Of a stretch of 64,000 nucleotides of DNA, positions 45,046 through 54,362 are shown piece after piece. The notes below the pieces were generated by a model. It did no database searches. It was not told where the DNA came from and saw only the letters and a program-made list of their open reading frames with translations. The DNA is taken from the NCBI GenBank assembly GCA_965199005.1, contig CBDAQK010000006.1, forward strand, positions 2,418,001 through 2,482,000, written 5' to 3'. This DNA is from LMUY01 sp965199005. GTDB lineage: Bacteria; Pseudomonadota; Alphaproteobacteria; Acetobacterales; Acetobacteraceae. Position numbers and translations under genes: made by a program. Each line of letters opens with the position of its first letter. Position 1 is the stretch's first letter.

Positions 45046-47097
45046 ATGCCCGAATTACTGCTGGAATTATTCAGCGAAGAAATCCCCGCCCGGATGCAGG
45101 CCCGGGCCGCCGACGAGCTGGCCCGGCTGGTGACGGCCGCGCTGGCGGCGCTGAGTCCCTCACAGGTGCAAACCTTCCACGGCCCACGCCGGATCGCCTT
45201 GGCGGCGGCGGTCAACGCGACGATCCCGGCCAGCGTCACCGTGGAGCGTGGCCCCCGTGCGTCCGCGCCGGAGCAGGCACTGGCCGGTTTCCTGCGCAAG
45301 CACGGCGCCCGCCGGGACGCGCTGGTGCAGGAGGGCGATTACTGGGTGCTGCACAAGCAAGGCGCCGCGCAGGACGCCGCATCGCTTATAACAGCGTCCT
45401 TCCCACCCCTGCTGCGCCGCTTCGCCTGGCCGAAATCCATGCGGTGGGGTGGCTCGGGCAGCCAATTCACCTGGGTGCGGCCGCTTCGGCGCATCCTGTG
45501 TGTTCTGGATGGCGCCATCGTGCCCTTCTCCCTGGCCGAGGGCGAGGATGACGGGCACGGCCTGCGGTCCGGCAACGAGACCGAGGGACACCGTTTCATG
45601 GCACCCGCCGCCTTTTCCGTGCGCTCGGCGGCGGAATGGCAGGCTGCCCTGCTCGCCAACCGCGTCATTGCAGACGCGAGCGAGCGCCGACGGCGTGTGG
45701 CCGAGGGCGTGACCCGATTGGCCGGGGAGCGGCAGTTGCGGGTCGCCGACGACCCGGCGCTGCTGGACGAGGTGGCCGGGCTGGTGGAATGGCCGGTGCC
45801 GCTGCTGGGCCGGATCGACCCGGCGTTCATGGATCTGCCGCCGGAAGTCATGCAGGTCTCCATGCGGGTGAACCAGCGCTATTTCGCCCTGCGCAACCCA
45901 GATGGATCCGCCGCTCCCTTCTTCGCCTTCGCTGCCAACATCGAGGCACCGGACGGGGGTGCCGCCATTATCGCCGGCAATGAGCGGGTTCTGCGCGCGC
46001 GGTTCAGCGATGCCCGGCACTTCTGGGATGCCGACCGCCGGGTAAGATTGGCGGACCGGGTGGCGGCGCTCGATGCCGTGACCTTCCACGCCAAGCTGGG
46101 TAGCCAGGGCGCGCGCGTCCACCGGATGATGCAACTCGCCGAACGGATTGCCCCCCTCGTCGGCGCGGACCCGGCGCTGGCTGGCCGCGCCGCATGGCTG
46201 GCCAAGGCGGATTTGACCACCGGCATGGTGAGCGAGTTCCCCGAGTTGCAGGGGGCGATGGGCCGCTACTACGCCCTGCACGATGGCGAGGACGCTTCGG
46301 TCGCCGACGCCGTGCGCGACCATTACGCCCCGAAAGGGCCCAGCGATGCGGTCCCGTCCGCCCCGGTTACCCTTGCCGTGGCGTTGGCCGACAAGATCGA
46401 CATCATCGCCAGCTTCTTCGCCATCGGCGAAAAGCCGACTGGCGGAGGCGATCCCTTCGCACTCCGCCGGGCCGCCTTGGGCATCGTGCGCATGATCCGT
46501 GAGCGCGGCCTCCGGTTGAACCTGCGCCCGCTCATCGCCCTGTGTGCCGCCAGCCTGCCCGCGCCACCCCCCGCCGACGAGGTGCTCGCCTTCATCGTCG
46601 ACCGCACGAGGGTCATGCTCCGCACGGATGGGGCGCGGCACGACGTGCTGGAGGCGGTGTTCGCCGCTGGCGGCGGGGATGATCTGGCGGCGATGCTGGC
46701 GCTGTCAGACCAGGTGGGCGACCTGCTCGGCACCCCGGACGGCGCCAGCCTCATGGCGGCCTACAAGCGCGCCGCCAACATCCTGCGCATCGAGAGTGCC
46801 AAGGACGGGCCGTTCGATCAGCCCGCCGACCCGGCGCTATTCGTGCTACCGGAGGAGACGGCGCTGCACCAGCAGGTCGACGCCGTCAGTGCCGACCTGC
46901 CGAGGCGACTGCGCGAGGCGGCCTTCACCGTTGCCATGCGCGACCTCGCCTCGCTTCGGCCCCAGGTGGACGCTTTCTTCGACAAGGTGACCGTAAACGA
47001 CGCCAATCTAGCGCTTCGACGCAACCGGCTGTGTCTGCTACATCGTTTACGCGCGACGATGGACCGCGTGGCTGACTTTTCCCGTATCGAGGGTTGA
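45046..47097 (+). CDS. glyS: glycine--tRNA ligase beta subunit
   Basis: A 683-residue beta subunit that binds and positions tRNA-Gly. It begins with LLELFSEEIPARMQARAADEL, includes the VNQRYFALR and FHAKLGSQGARVHRM stretches, and has the C-terminal anticodon-binding region. Stop and ppdK start are 1 nt apart, so it is tightly linked to ppdK. Confidence 0.97.
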   Translation: MPELLLELFSEEIPARMQARAADELARLVTAALAALSPSQVQTFHGPRRIALAAAVNATIPASVTVERGPRASAPEQALAGFLRKHGARRDALVQEGDYWVLHKQGAAQDAASLITASFPPLLRRFAWPKSMRWGGSGSQFTWVRPLRRILCVLDGAIVPFSLAEGEDDGHGLRSGNETEGHRFMAPAAFSVRSAAEWQAALLANRVIADASERRRRVAEGVTRLAGERQLRVADDPALLDEVAGLVEWPVPLLGRIDPAFMDLPPEVMQVSMRVNQRYFALRNPDGSAAPFFAFAANIEAPDGGAAIIAGNERVLRARFSDARHFWDADRRVRLADRVAALDAVTFHAKLGSQGARVHRMMQLAERIAPLVGADPALAGRAAWLAKADLTTGMVSEFPELQGAMGRYYALHDGEDASVADAVRDHYAPKGPSDAVPSAPVTLAVALADKIDIIASFFAIGEKPTGGGDPFALRRAALGIVRMIRERGLRLNLRPLIALCAASLPAPPPADEVLAFIVDRTRVMLRTDGARHDVLEAVFAAGGGDDLAAMLALSDQVGDLLGTPDGASLMAAYKRAANILRIESAKDGPFDQPADPALFVLPEETALHQQVDAVSADLPRRLREAAFTVAMRDLASLRPQVDAFFDKVTVNDANLALRRNRLCLLHRLRATMDRVADFSRIEG

Positions 47098-47098
47098 T

Positions 47099-49768
47099 AT
47101 GACGAAGTGGGTATACAGTTTCGGCGCTGGCCATAACGAGGGGCGCGCCGACATGCGCAACCTGCTCGGTGGCAAGGGAGCCAATCTGGCGGAAATGGCA
47201 TCCATCGACCTGCCAGTTCCTCCCGGCTTCACCATCACGACCGAACTGTGCACCGCCTATTACGACAATAGCCGGAAATATCCGGACGATCTGGACGGTC
47301 AGGTGAAGGAAGCGCTGGCCCGCGTGGAACAGGCGGTTGGCCTGAAGTTTGGCGACCGGGAGCATCCGCTGCTCGTGTCCGTCCGCTCAGGCGCCCGGGT
47401 GTCCATGCCGGGGATGATGGATACCGTTCTAAATCTGGGTCTGAACGACGAGACGGTGCAGGGCTTGTCCAAGGCCAGCGGCGATCCGCGTTTCGCCTGG
47501 GACAGCTACCGTCGGTTCATACAGATGTATGGCTCGGTCGTGCTGGGGGTCGACCACCACCGCTTCGAAGAGATCATCGAGAGCGCAAAGATCGATGCTG
47601 GCGTCACCGAGGATACGGCGTTGTCGCCGGAGCATTGGCAGCAGGTGGTCGCCGAGTACAAGGATATGGTGCATGCCGACCTCGGCAAACCCTTTCCGCA
47701 GGACCCGGCGGAGCAGCTTTGGGGGGCCATCGGCGCCGTCTTCGGCTCGTGGATGAACCCGCGCGCCAACACCTATCGGCGGCTGCACGACATCCCAGCC
47801 TCGTGGGGCACGGCGGTCAACGTGCAGGCGATGGTGTTCGGCAACATGGGCGAGGATTGCGCAACCGGGGTTTGCTTCACCCGTGACCCATCGACCGGCG
47901 AGGACGTCTTCTACGGAGAGTTCCTGGTCAACGCCCAGGGTGAGGACGTCGTTGCCGGCATCCGCACGCCGCAGCCTTTGTCCAAACTGCGTGCCAAGCC
48001 GGGCGAGGTCTCGATGGAGGAGGCGCTGCCGGCCGTATACGAGGATCTGGTCCGCGTCCGCACCACGCTCGAGACGCATTACAAGGATATGCAGGACATC
48101 GAGTTCACCGTGCAGCAGCAGAAGCTGTACATGCTGCAGACCCGCAGCGGGAAGCGCACTGCCGCCGCCAGCCTGCGGATCGCCGTCGAGATGGCGCAGT
48201 CCGGGCTGATCGACCGCAAGGAAGCGGTGCGCCGGGTCAACCCCGCCAGCCTGGACCAGTTACTGCACCCGACGCTGGACCCGAAGGCGCCGCGGACGCT
48301 GATCTCCAAGGGCCTGCCCGCCAGCCCGGGCGCTGCCTGCGGCGTGGTGGTGTTCAACTCCGACGAGGCGGAGATGCGCGCCGCCAAGGGCGAAGCGGTG
48401 ATCCTGGTGCGGGTCGAGACCAGCCCGGAGGATATCCACGGCATGCACGCCGCCCGTGGCATCGTCACCACCCGCGGCGGCATGACCAGCCACGCGGCGG
48501 TGGTGGCCCGCGGGATGGGCCGGCCCTGTGTGTCCGGCGCCGGCGGCATCTCCGTCGATTACGGCGCGCAGACGCTCAGCGCCGGGGGCCGGACGGTGCG
48601 CGCCGGGGACACCATCACGCTGGATGGTGCCACGGGCGAGGTGTTTGCCGGGTCGGTCGCCATGGTGGAGCCGGCTTTGTCCGGCGACTTCGCGACGCTG
48701 ATGGAGTGGGCGGACGGGCTGCGGCGGATGAAGGTACGCACCAACGCCGAAACCCCGCTGGACGCCGAGACCGCCCGCAAATTCGGCGCCGAGGGCATCG
48801 GCCTGTGCCGTACTGAGCACATGTTCTTCGACCCGGCGCGCATCGGCGCGGTGCGGCAGATGATCATGGCGCATGACGAACGGGGCCGCCGTGTGGCCTT
48901 GGCCAAGCTGCTGCCGTTCCAGCGCGACGATTTCCGCGACCTCTTCCGCATCATGGCCGGGCTGCCCTGCACCATCCGCCTGCTGGACCCGCCGCTGCAT
49001 GAGTTTCTGCCCCACCAGGAGGCTGAATTGGCCGATGTAGCAGCGGGGTTGGGGGAGGATTTGGAGGTCATCCGCCGCCGCGCCGACGAGTTGAAGGAAG
49101 CCAACCCCATGCTCGGGCATCGTGGCTGCCGCCTGGGGATCACCTACCCCGAGATTTACGAGATGCAGGCGCGCGCCATCTTCGAGGGTGCCATCGCCGC
49201 CACCGAGGCGGGCGGCGAGGCCCCGGTGCCGGAGATCATGATCCCGTTAATTGCGACCAAGCGGGAGTTGGAGATCACCCGCGCCCAGGTGGACCGGGTG
49301 GCGGCGGAGGTGTTCAAGGAGACGGGGCGGACGATCGAATACTCGGTGGGCACCATGATCGAGCTGCCGCGCGCGGCATTGACGGCGGATAAGATCGCTG
49401 AATGCGCCGATTTCTTCTCCTTCGGCACCAATGATTTGACGCAGACGGCGTTCGGCCTGTCCCGCGACGATGCCGGCAAGTTCCTGCCGCAATACGTGGA
49501 GCAGGGGATTTTGCCGAAGGACCCGTTCGTATCGATCGACGTGGAGGGTGTGGGCGCGCTGGTGCGCATCGCGGCGGAGAAGGGCCGTCACACCAAGAAC
49601 GGCCTCAAACTGGGCATTTGCGGCGAGCATGGCGGCGACCCGGCCTCCATTGCCTTCTGCGAGGAGGTGGGTTTGGATTACGTTTCCTGCTCCCCATATC
49701 GCGTGCCGGTTGCCCGGCTTGCGGCAGCGCAGGCGGCGTTGGGCATAGGAAGCGACAAGACGGCGTAG
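47099..49768 (+). CDS. ppdK: pyruvate, phosphate dikinase
   Basis: An 889-residue dikinase that interconverts pyruvate, ATP and phosphate with PEP, AMP and pyrophosphate. All three domains are present: the nucleotide part (GGKGANLAEMASIDLPVPPGF), the swivelling phosphohistidine domain (GGMTSHAAVVARGMG, catalytic His465) and the PEP/pyruvate barrel with the catalytic Cys841 (GICGEHGGDPAS). GAGGG lies 5 nt before the ATG. The glyQ-glyS-ppdK order is common in Rhodospirillales-type genomes and probably reflects shared transcription rather than shared function. Confidence 0.97.
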   Translation: MTKWVYSFGAGHNEGRADMRNLLGGKGANLAEMASIDLPVPPGFTITTELCTAYYDNSRKYPDDLDGQVKEALARVEQAVGLKFGDREHPLLVSVRSGARVSMPGMMDTVLNLGLNDETVQGLSKASGDPRFAWDSYRRFIQMYGSVVLGVDHHRFEEIIESAKIDAGVTEDTALSPEHWQQVVAEYKDMVHADLGKPFPQDPAEQLWGAIGAVFGSWMNPRANTYRRLHDIPASWGTAVNVQAMVFGNMGEDCATGVCFTRDPSTGEDVFYGEFLVNAQGEDVVAGIRTPQPLSKLRAKPGEVSMEEALPAVYEDLVRVRTTLETHYKDMQDIEFTVQQQKLYMLQTRSGKRTAAASLRIAVEMAQSGLIDRKEAVRRVNPASLDQLLHPTLDPKAPRTLISKGLPASPGAACGVVVFNSDEAEMRAAKGEAVILVRVETSPEDIHGMHAARGIVTTRGGMTSHAAVVARGMGRPCVSGAGGISVDYGAQTLSAGGRTVRAGDTITLDGATGEVFAGSVAMVEPALSGDFATLMEWADGLRRMKVRTNAETPLDAETARKFGAEGIGLCRTEHMFFDPARIGAVRQMIMAHDERGRRVALAKLLPFQRDDFRDLFRIMAGLPCTIRLLDPPLHEFLPHQEAELADVAAGLGEDLEVIRRRADELKEANPMLGHRGCRLGITYPEIYEMQARAIFEGAIAATEAGGEAPVPEIMIPLIATKRELEITRAQVDRVAAEVFKETGRTIEYSVGTMIELPRAALTADKIAECADFFSFGTNDLTQTAFGLSRDDAGKFLPQYVEQGILPKDPFVSIDVEGVGALVRIAAEKGRHTKNGLKLGICGEHGGDPASIAFCEEVGLDYVSCSPYRVPVARLAAAQAALGIGSDKTA

Positions 49769-49783
49769 AAGGGGAATAGGGTC

Positions 49784-50965
49784 ATGACCGAGGCATGCAT
49801 CGTTGGCTGGGCGCACTCGCCGTTCGGCAAGCTGGAAGATCCCGATCTTGAAACCCTGATCGGCCGCGTTGCCGGCGCCGCGATCGAGGACGCCGGCATT
49901 CCGGCCACCGAAGTGGACGGGGTGTTCGTCGGCAACTTCAATAGCGGGTTCAGCAAGCAGAACTTCCCCGGCTCCCTGGCGATGCAGAGCGTGCCGGATT
50001 TGCGGTTCAAGCCAGCGGCACGGTACGAGAATGCCTGTGCCTCCGGGTCGGCCGCCGTATTTGCCGCCCGGGACTTCATCGCCGCCGGACGGGGCCGCTT
50101 CGCCCTGGTCATCGGGGTGGAGAAGATGACCGCCACGCCTGGCCCGCAAGTGGGCGACAATTTGCTGGGCGCGTCTTACCGCAAGGAAGAGGGCGATATC
50201 CCCGCCGGGTTCGCTGGCGTGTTCGGGCGGATCGCCGAGACGTATTTCCAGAAGCACGGCGACCAGTCCGACGCGCTGGCGACCATTGCCGCGAAGAACC
50301 ACAAGAACGGCGTGGACAATCCCTATGCCCAGATGCGCCGCGACCTGGGGTTCGAATTCTGCCGCACGCCGTCGGACAAGAACCCCTACGTCGCCGGGCC
50401 GCTGAAGCGGACGGATTGCTCGCTTGTGTCGGATGGCGCTGCGGCACTCGTCTTGGCCGATGAGGAGACGGCGCGGGCTTTGGCATTGGCCGGCGGCAAG
50501 TCGGTCCGGTTCCGCGCTGCGGCGCACGTGAACGAGTTCCTGCCGCTGTCCAAGCGTGACCCCACGCGGTTCGAGGCGGGCGCGGTGGCGTGGAGCAAGG
50601 CGCTGGGCGCGGCCGGCCTTAAACTGGAGGATTTGTCCTTCGTCGAGACACATGACTGCTTCACCATCGCCGAACTCATCGAGTACGAGGCGATGGGGCT
50701 GGTGCCGGAGGGTCAGGGTGCCCGGGCGGCGTTGGAAGGATGGACCCAGCCGGACGGCAAATTGCCGGTCAACCGTTCCGGCGGGTTGAAGGCGAAAGGG
50801 CACCCAGTGGGCGCCACCGGCGTGTCGATGCACGTGATGACCGCGATGCAGCTTGCGGGCCAGGCGGGCGCACTGCAACTGCCACGGGCGGATGTGGGCG
50901 CCGTGTTCAACATGGGCGGCGCCGCGGTGGCGAACTACGTGTCGATCCTTGAACGCCAGGATTAG
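49784..50965 (+). CDS. thiolase family protein
   Basis: A 393-residue thiolase of the SCP-x/acetyl-CoA acetyltransferase branch. The nucleophile Cys is in YENACASGSAAV, and the C-terminal catalytic loop is GHPVGATGVSMHV. The C-terminal motif differs from biosynthetic thiolases, as is usual in this branch. It starts 15 nt after ppdK and so probably shares its transcript. It may cleave or make a 3-ketoacyl-CoA. Confidence 0.93.
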   Translation: MTEACIVGWAHSPFGKLEDPDLETLIGRVAGAAIEDAGIPATEVDGVFVGNFNSGFSKQNFPGSLAMQSVPDLRFKPAARYENACASGSAAVFAARDFIAAGRGRFALVIGVEKMTATPGPQVGDNLLGASYRKEEGDIPAGFAGVFGRIAETYFQKHGDQSDALATIAAKNHKNGVDNPYAQMRRDLGFEFCRTPSDKNPYVAGPLKRTDCSLVSDGAAALVLADEETARALALAGGKSVRFRAAAHVNEFLPLSKRDPTRFEAGAVAWSKALGAAGLKLEDLSFVETHDCFTIAELIEYEAMGLVPEGQGARAALEGWTQPDGKLPVNRSGGLKAKGHPVGATGVSMHVMTAMQLAGQAGALQLPRADVGAVFNMGGAAVANYVSILERQD

Positions 50966-51017
50966 GATACGCCGCAACGCTATCCGATGGTTTGAACGAT
51001 ACGTTCCGGAGTGTCGA

Positions 51018-51240
51018 CTAGTCTTCAATGACCAGCATGCCGAGTTCACGATGAGGCCGCCGTGCTGCCATTTGCTGATCCAGGCTTCGCCAAGCGCCGG
51101 GCTGGGGCGCAGTTAGCTCGTAATTGCCATCACCACGACATCCGGCTTGGTCCAGTTATAGGCGCCGCTGCTGACGATGACGGCGGGACGCTTCTTCGAG
51201 GCAGCCAATCAGGGCTTGCGGGTTTGCCATCACGATCCTC
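51018..51240 (-). pseudogene. decayed PemK/MazF-type toxin
   Basis: Read on the minus strand, a frame gives KKRPAVIVSSGAYNWTKPDV then VVMAITS, a stop (TAA at 51113-51115), and continues in the same frame LRPSPALGEAWISKWQHGGL. This matches the core of PemK/MazF toxins (KKRPAVVVSS...DVVVMAVTSQ...GEVWI.EWQ.AGL), with Gln mutated to stop. The start (ATG 51240, with GAGG before it) reads MANPQA and then lacks the usual FPFTDQ segment in another frame, so deletion and frameshift are both present. The tail is scrambled. The 5' neighbour on this strand ends AKHDWDLDDE-stop, possibly an antitoxin remnant. Not functional as a toxin. Confidence 0.8.
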
Positions 51241-51300
51241 TTTGGCTGCTGCTTCTATTCGTCATCTAAATCCCAGTCATGCTTTGCCGCCGGTCCTGGC

Positions 51301-52701
51301 TCACTCGACCGTCTGGACCACCGCCTGCGGCACGTCATACGCCTGCAGGTCAGCCCAGTGGCGGTGCAAATCGCCCTCGAATAGTCCTCGCGTCAGACCC
51401 GCCACCAGCTTTGGCACCGCCGTCGTCATGGCGTTGATGGAGGAGCCGGAGGGGCCGAAGCTCATGGTAGCGGCGATGTTGAACAGGTGGATGTCGCCCA
51501 TCCAATCCGCTTTCCCCGCCTCCCGCGGCACCAGGCTGTAATCCGCCGCCAGATAAGGGAAACGCCCCAATCGGTCATTGCGCTCCTCCGCTGGCGGCTC
51601 GTAGCGGTCGGACCAGCGGGCAATATCACCGGCGATGCGCGCCAATTCGGGGCGGAGTGCGAAATCCATCTCCACACCCGTGCCGCAGATCAGAAAATCG
51701 GCGGTGAACACCCCGCGCGGCGTGTCCATTTCCACGCTGTCGCCAACAACCCTTGCGGCCGTCCACGGCGCCCCCGTGCGCAAATGGAAATTGGCATGCC
51801 GGGCGCACCGGTCGTAGGTCGGCTGCGGGAAGCCCTCGCGCATGCCGAGGATGCGGCTCATGAAGCGCCAGCGCCAGGCATCGTCCAACTCCGACAAATG
51901 CCGCAGGAACCCGGCGAAGGTCAGCCAGCGGTAGGGCTGCACCACCTGCGGCTCCGCCCGGCGGCAGAACAGGGAAACATCGGCCGCCCCCGCCTCCAGC
52001 GCCGCCGCAGCGTTGTCGAAGGCCGAGGCACCGGCGCCCAACACCGCGACCCGCTTGCCACGCAGCGCCGCGAAGTCGACCGGGTCCGCGGTATGGGCGC
52101 GGAACCGCGACGGCAATGCGGCGACGAACGGTGGCATCCACCACTGGCCGGCGCCGTCCTGCCCGGTGGCCAGCACCACCTTGCGCGCATACCGGACCCG
52201 GCCGCTGAGCGTGACTGCCAACAAGCCATCGGGTGCGGGCGCTATATCGGTGACCTCGGTCTCGTGCTGAACCGGCACGCCGACCACGTCGCGAACCCAG
52301 CCGAGATAGGCCGCCCAATCGTGCCGGGTGATCAGGTCCAGCGCCTGCCAATGCGCCGTTCCGTACCGCGCCTCATGCCAGGCTTGGTAGCCAAGGCTCG
52401 GCAGGTCCAAATCCGGCCCGGTATAATCCTTCGGCGAGCGCAGGGTATGCATCCTGGCATAGCTGAGCCACGGCCCCTCTTCGTCGCGCCGGGCCCGGTC
52501 CACCACCAGGATATTGGTCACCTGCGCGCGCAACAGCCCCACGGCAATGCCAAGCCCGGACTGGCCGCCGCCAACCACCAGCACATCCAAGGCGGGCGCC
52601 CCATCCGGCCCGGTATGGGGCTGCAACCAGGCCATCCGAGGATGGGCGATCCGCGCCAAATCATCCCGCACGCGGGCCGCAAGCTCGTCGAGCGAGGTCA
52701 T
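51301..52701 (-). CDS. FAD-dependent monooxygenase (flavin-containing/Baeyer-Villiger-like)
   Basis: A 466-residue two-dinucleotide-domain flavoprotein. The FAD-binding GxGxxG is in LDVLVVGGGQSGLGIAVGLL and the NADPH-binding second one in RVAVLGAGASAFDNAAAALE; the ATGQD strand lies between them. It fits the FMO/BVMO superfamily that oxygenates a soft atom or inserts oxygen next to a carbonyl. It is coupled to the fused ATPase upstream (ATGA overlap), so it belongs to the same operon and may act on the imported substrate. Confidence 0.9.
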   Translation of the reverse strand: MTSLDELAARVRDDLARIAHPRMAWLQPHTGPDGAPALDVLVVGGGQSGLGIAVGLLRAQVTNILVVDRARRDEEGPWLSYARMHTLRSPKDYTGPDLDLPSLGYQAWHEARYGTAHWQALDLITRHDWAAYLGWVRDVVGVPVQHETEVTDIAPAPDGLLAVTLSGRVRYARKVVLATGQDGAGQWWMPPFVAALPSRFRAHTADPVDFAALRGKRVAVLGAGASAFDNAAAALEAGAADVSLFCRRAEPQVVQPYRWLTFAGFLRHLSELDDAWRWRFMSRILGMREGFPQPTYDRCARHANFHLRTGAPWTAARVVGDSVEMDTPRGVFTADFLICGTGVEMDFALRPELARIAGDIARWSDRYEPPAEERNDRLGRFPYLAADYSLVPREAGKADWMGDIHLFNIAATMSFGPSGSSINAMTTAVPKLVAGLTRGLFEGDLHRHWADLQAYDVPQAVVQTVE

Positions 52702-54362
52702 CCCAACGCAGCTTGCAGGGGTTTTGCCTCGCGCGTGTGCGGGTCGAAATGCGGGATCGCGTCCAGCAATGCGCGCGTGTAGGGGGCCTGCGGGTTGTCG
52801 AACACCGCGGCGCTCTCTCCGGCCTCCACCACCTTGCCCTGCTGCAGCACGACGATCATGTCGCACATCATGCGCACCACGTTCAAATCATGGCTGACGA
52901 AGAGCAGCGCCAAATCGTCCTCCCGCCGCAGCCGATCCAGCAATTGCAGGATGACCGCCTGGATCGACACGTCTAAAGCCGCCGTCGGCTCGTCAAGCAC
53001 CAAGAGCCGGGGACGGGGCGCGATGGCCCGGGCAATGCCCACCCGTGCCTTCTGCCCGCCAGAGAGCTGGTGCGGGTAGCGCTGCAGCAGCTCCGGCGGC
53101 AACCCGGCCCGATCAGCCGCCTCCGCAACCCGGGCGGTGAGGGCGGTCCCATCCCGCATCTTCTCCAGCCGGCGCAACGGATGGGCAATGCTGTCGAACG
53201 CGGTGAAGCGCGGATTCAGGCTGTCATGCGGGTCCTGGAAGACGATCTGCACGGCCCGCCGCAGCGGCGAACGATGGAACTCGTTGGCGGGGATATCGGA
53301 GATCGACTGGCCTTCGAAGACGATATCGCCGCCATCGGCATCGATCAGCCGGCAGATCAGCCGCGACAAGGTGCTCTTGCCCGACCCGGATTCGCCGACC
53401 AGGCCCAGGCTGCCCCCCGGCGGCAAAGCAAACGACACGTCATCCACCGCGCGCACCGGGCCGGGGAACACCTTCAGCACGTTGCGCACGTCCAGCAGCA
53501 TGCCCGTGCCCGGTGGCCGTTGGATCGGGGGCGCCACCGCTGCTGGCTCGTCCTGCGCCAAATCGGCCAGGGTCGAGCGCCGTGTGGGCGAGGCAGCGAT
53601 GAGGCGCCGGGTGTAGGGGTGCGAGGGGGCTTGGAACAACGCCTCGGTCGGCCCCTGTTCCACCAGCTTGCCGCGTTCCATCACCGCGATTTCACCGCAA
53701 TAGCGGGCGGCGAGCCCCAGATCGTGAGTGATCAGGATCATCGCCATGCCACGATCAGCGCTGATGCCGGCGAGCAAGTCCATCACCGCCTTCTGCGTCG
53801 TGACGTCCAACCCGGTCGTGGGTTCGTCCGCAATCAGCAGCGACGGCTCGCAGGCGATCGCCATGGCGATCATCACGCGTTGGCACATCCCGCCGGACAA
53901 TTCGGCTGGGTAGGCATGCAGCCGCTGCTCGGGATCGCGGATCAGGACCGCGCGCAGCAAGTCCAAAGCCTGCTGCCGGGCGGCACCCGGGCTGATGCTA
54001 CGGTGGGCGCGCAGCACGTCGGCGATCTGCTGCTCCACCGTCCGGATCGGATTCAGCGCCGAGCGGGGGTTCTGGAAGATCATCGACATGGCGGCCCCGC
54101 GCAGGCTGCGCAGATCGCCATGCCGCGCCCGGGTGATGTCGCGCCCTTGGAACAGCACCCGGCCGCCATCGATACGGCCCGCGCGGTCCAGCAGGCGCAT
54201 CACTGCCAATGACGTCACAGACTTGCCGGACCCGCTCTCGCCCACGATGCCAAGCGTCTGCCCGGCGCCGAGGCTGAAGCCGATCCCGTGCAGCGCCGTC
54301 ACCAAGCCGTGCCGGGTGGAAAAGCTGACGCGCAAATCCTCGACCGTGAGGAGCGGCGTCAT
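52698..54362 (-). CDS. fused dipeptide-type ABC ATPase (DppD-DppF)
   Basis: A 554-residue protein with two complete ATPase domains in one chain. The first has GESGSGKSVTSLAV, AELSGGMCQRVMIAMA and LLIADEPTTGLDVT; the second has GESGSGKSTLSRLI, HQLSGGQKARVGIARA and LVLDEPTAALDVS, each with the DppD/OppF-type C-terminal tail (SHPYTRRLIAASP; QAPYTRALLDAIP). ATG 54362 overlaps the permease stop (ATGA). Fusion is common for this importer type. It also may power the ATPase-less permease pair at 14109-15868. Confidence 0.95.
   Translation of the reverse strand: MTPLLTVEDLRVSFSTRHGLVTALHGIGFSLGAGQTLGIVGESGSGKSVTSLAVMRLLDRAGRIDGGRVLFQGRDITRARHGDLRSLRGAAMSMIFQNPRSALNPIRTVEQQIADVLRAHRSISPGAARQQALDLLRAVLIRDPEQRLHAYPAELSGGMCQRVMIAMAIACEPSLLIADEPTTGLDVTTQKAVMDLLAGISADRGMAMILITHDLGLAARYCGEIAVMERGKLVEQGPTEALFQAPSHPYTRRLIAASPTRRSTLADLAQDEPAAVAPPIQRPPGTGMLLDVRNVLKVFPGPVRAVDDVSFALPPGGSLGLVGESGSGKSTLSRLICRLIDADGGDIVFEGQSISDIPANEFHRSPLRRAVQIVFQDPHDSLNPRFTAFDSIAHPLRRLEKMRDGTALTARVAEAADRAGLPPELLQRYPHQLSGGQKARVGIARAIAPRPRLLVLDEPTAALDVSIQAVILQLLDRLRREDDLALLFVSHDLNVVRMMCDMIVVLQQGKVVEAGESAAVFDNPQAPYTRALLDAIPHFDPHTREAKPLQAALG

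Noticed and set aside
49247..51049. 600-codon minus-strand frame over ppdK and the thiolase gene
   Set aside because: Shadow composition over most of its length. Only its first residues lie in the toxin relic frame.
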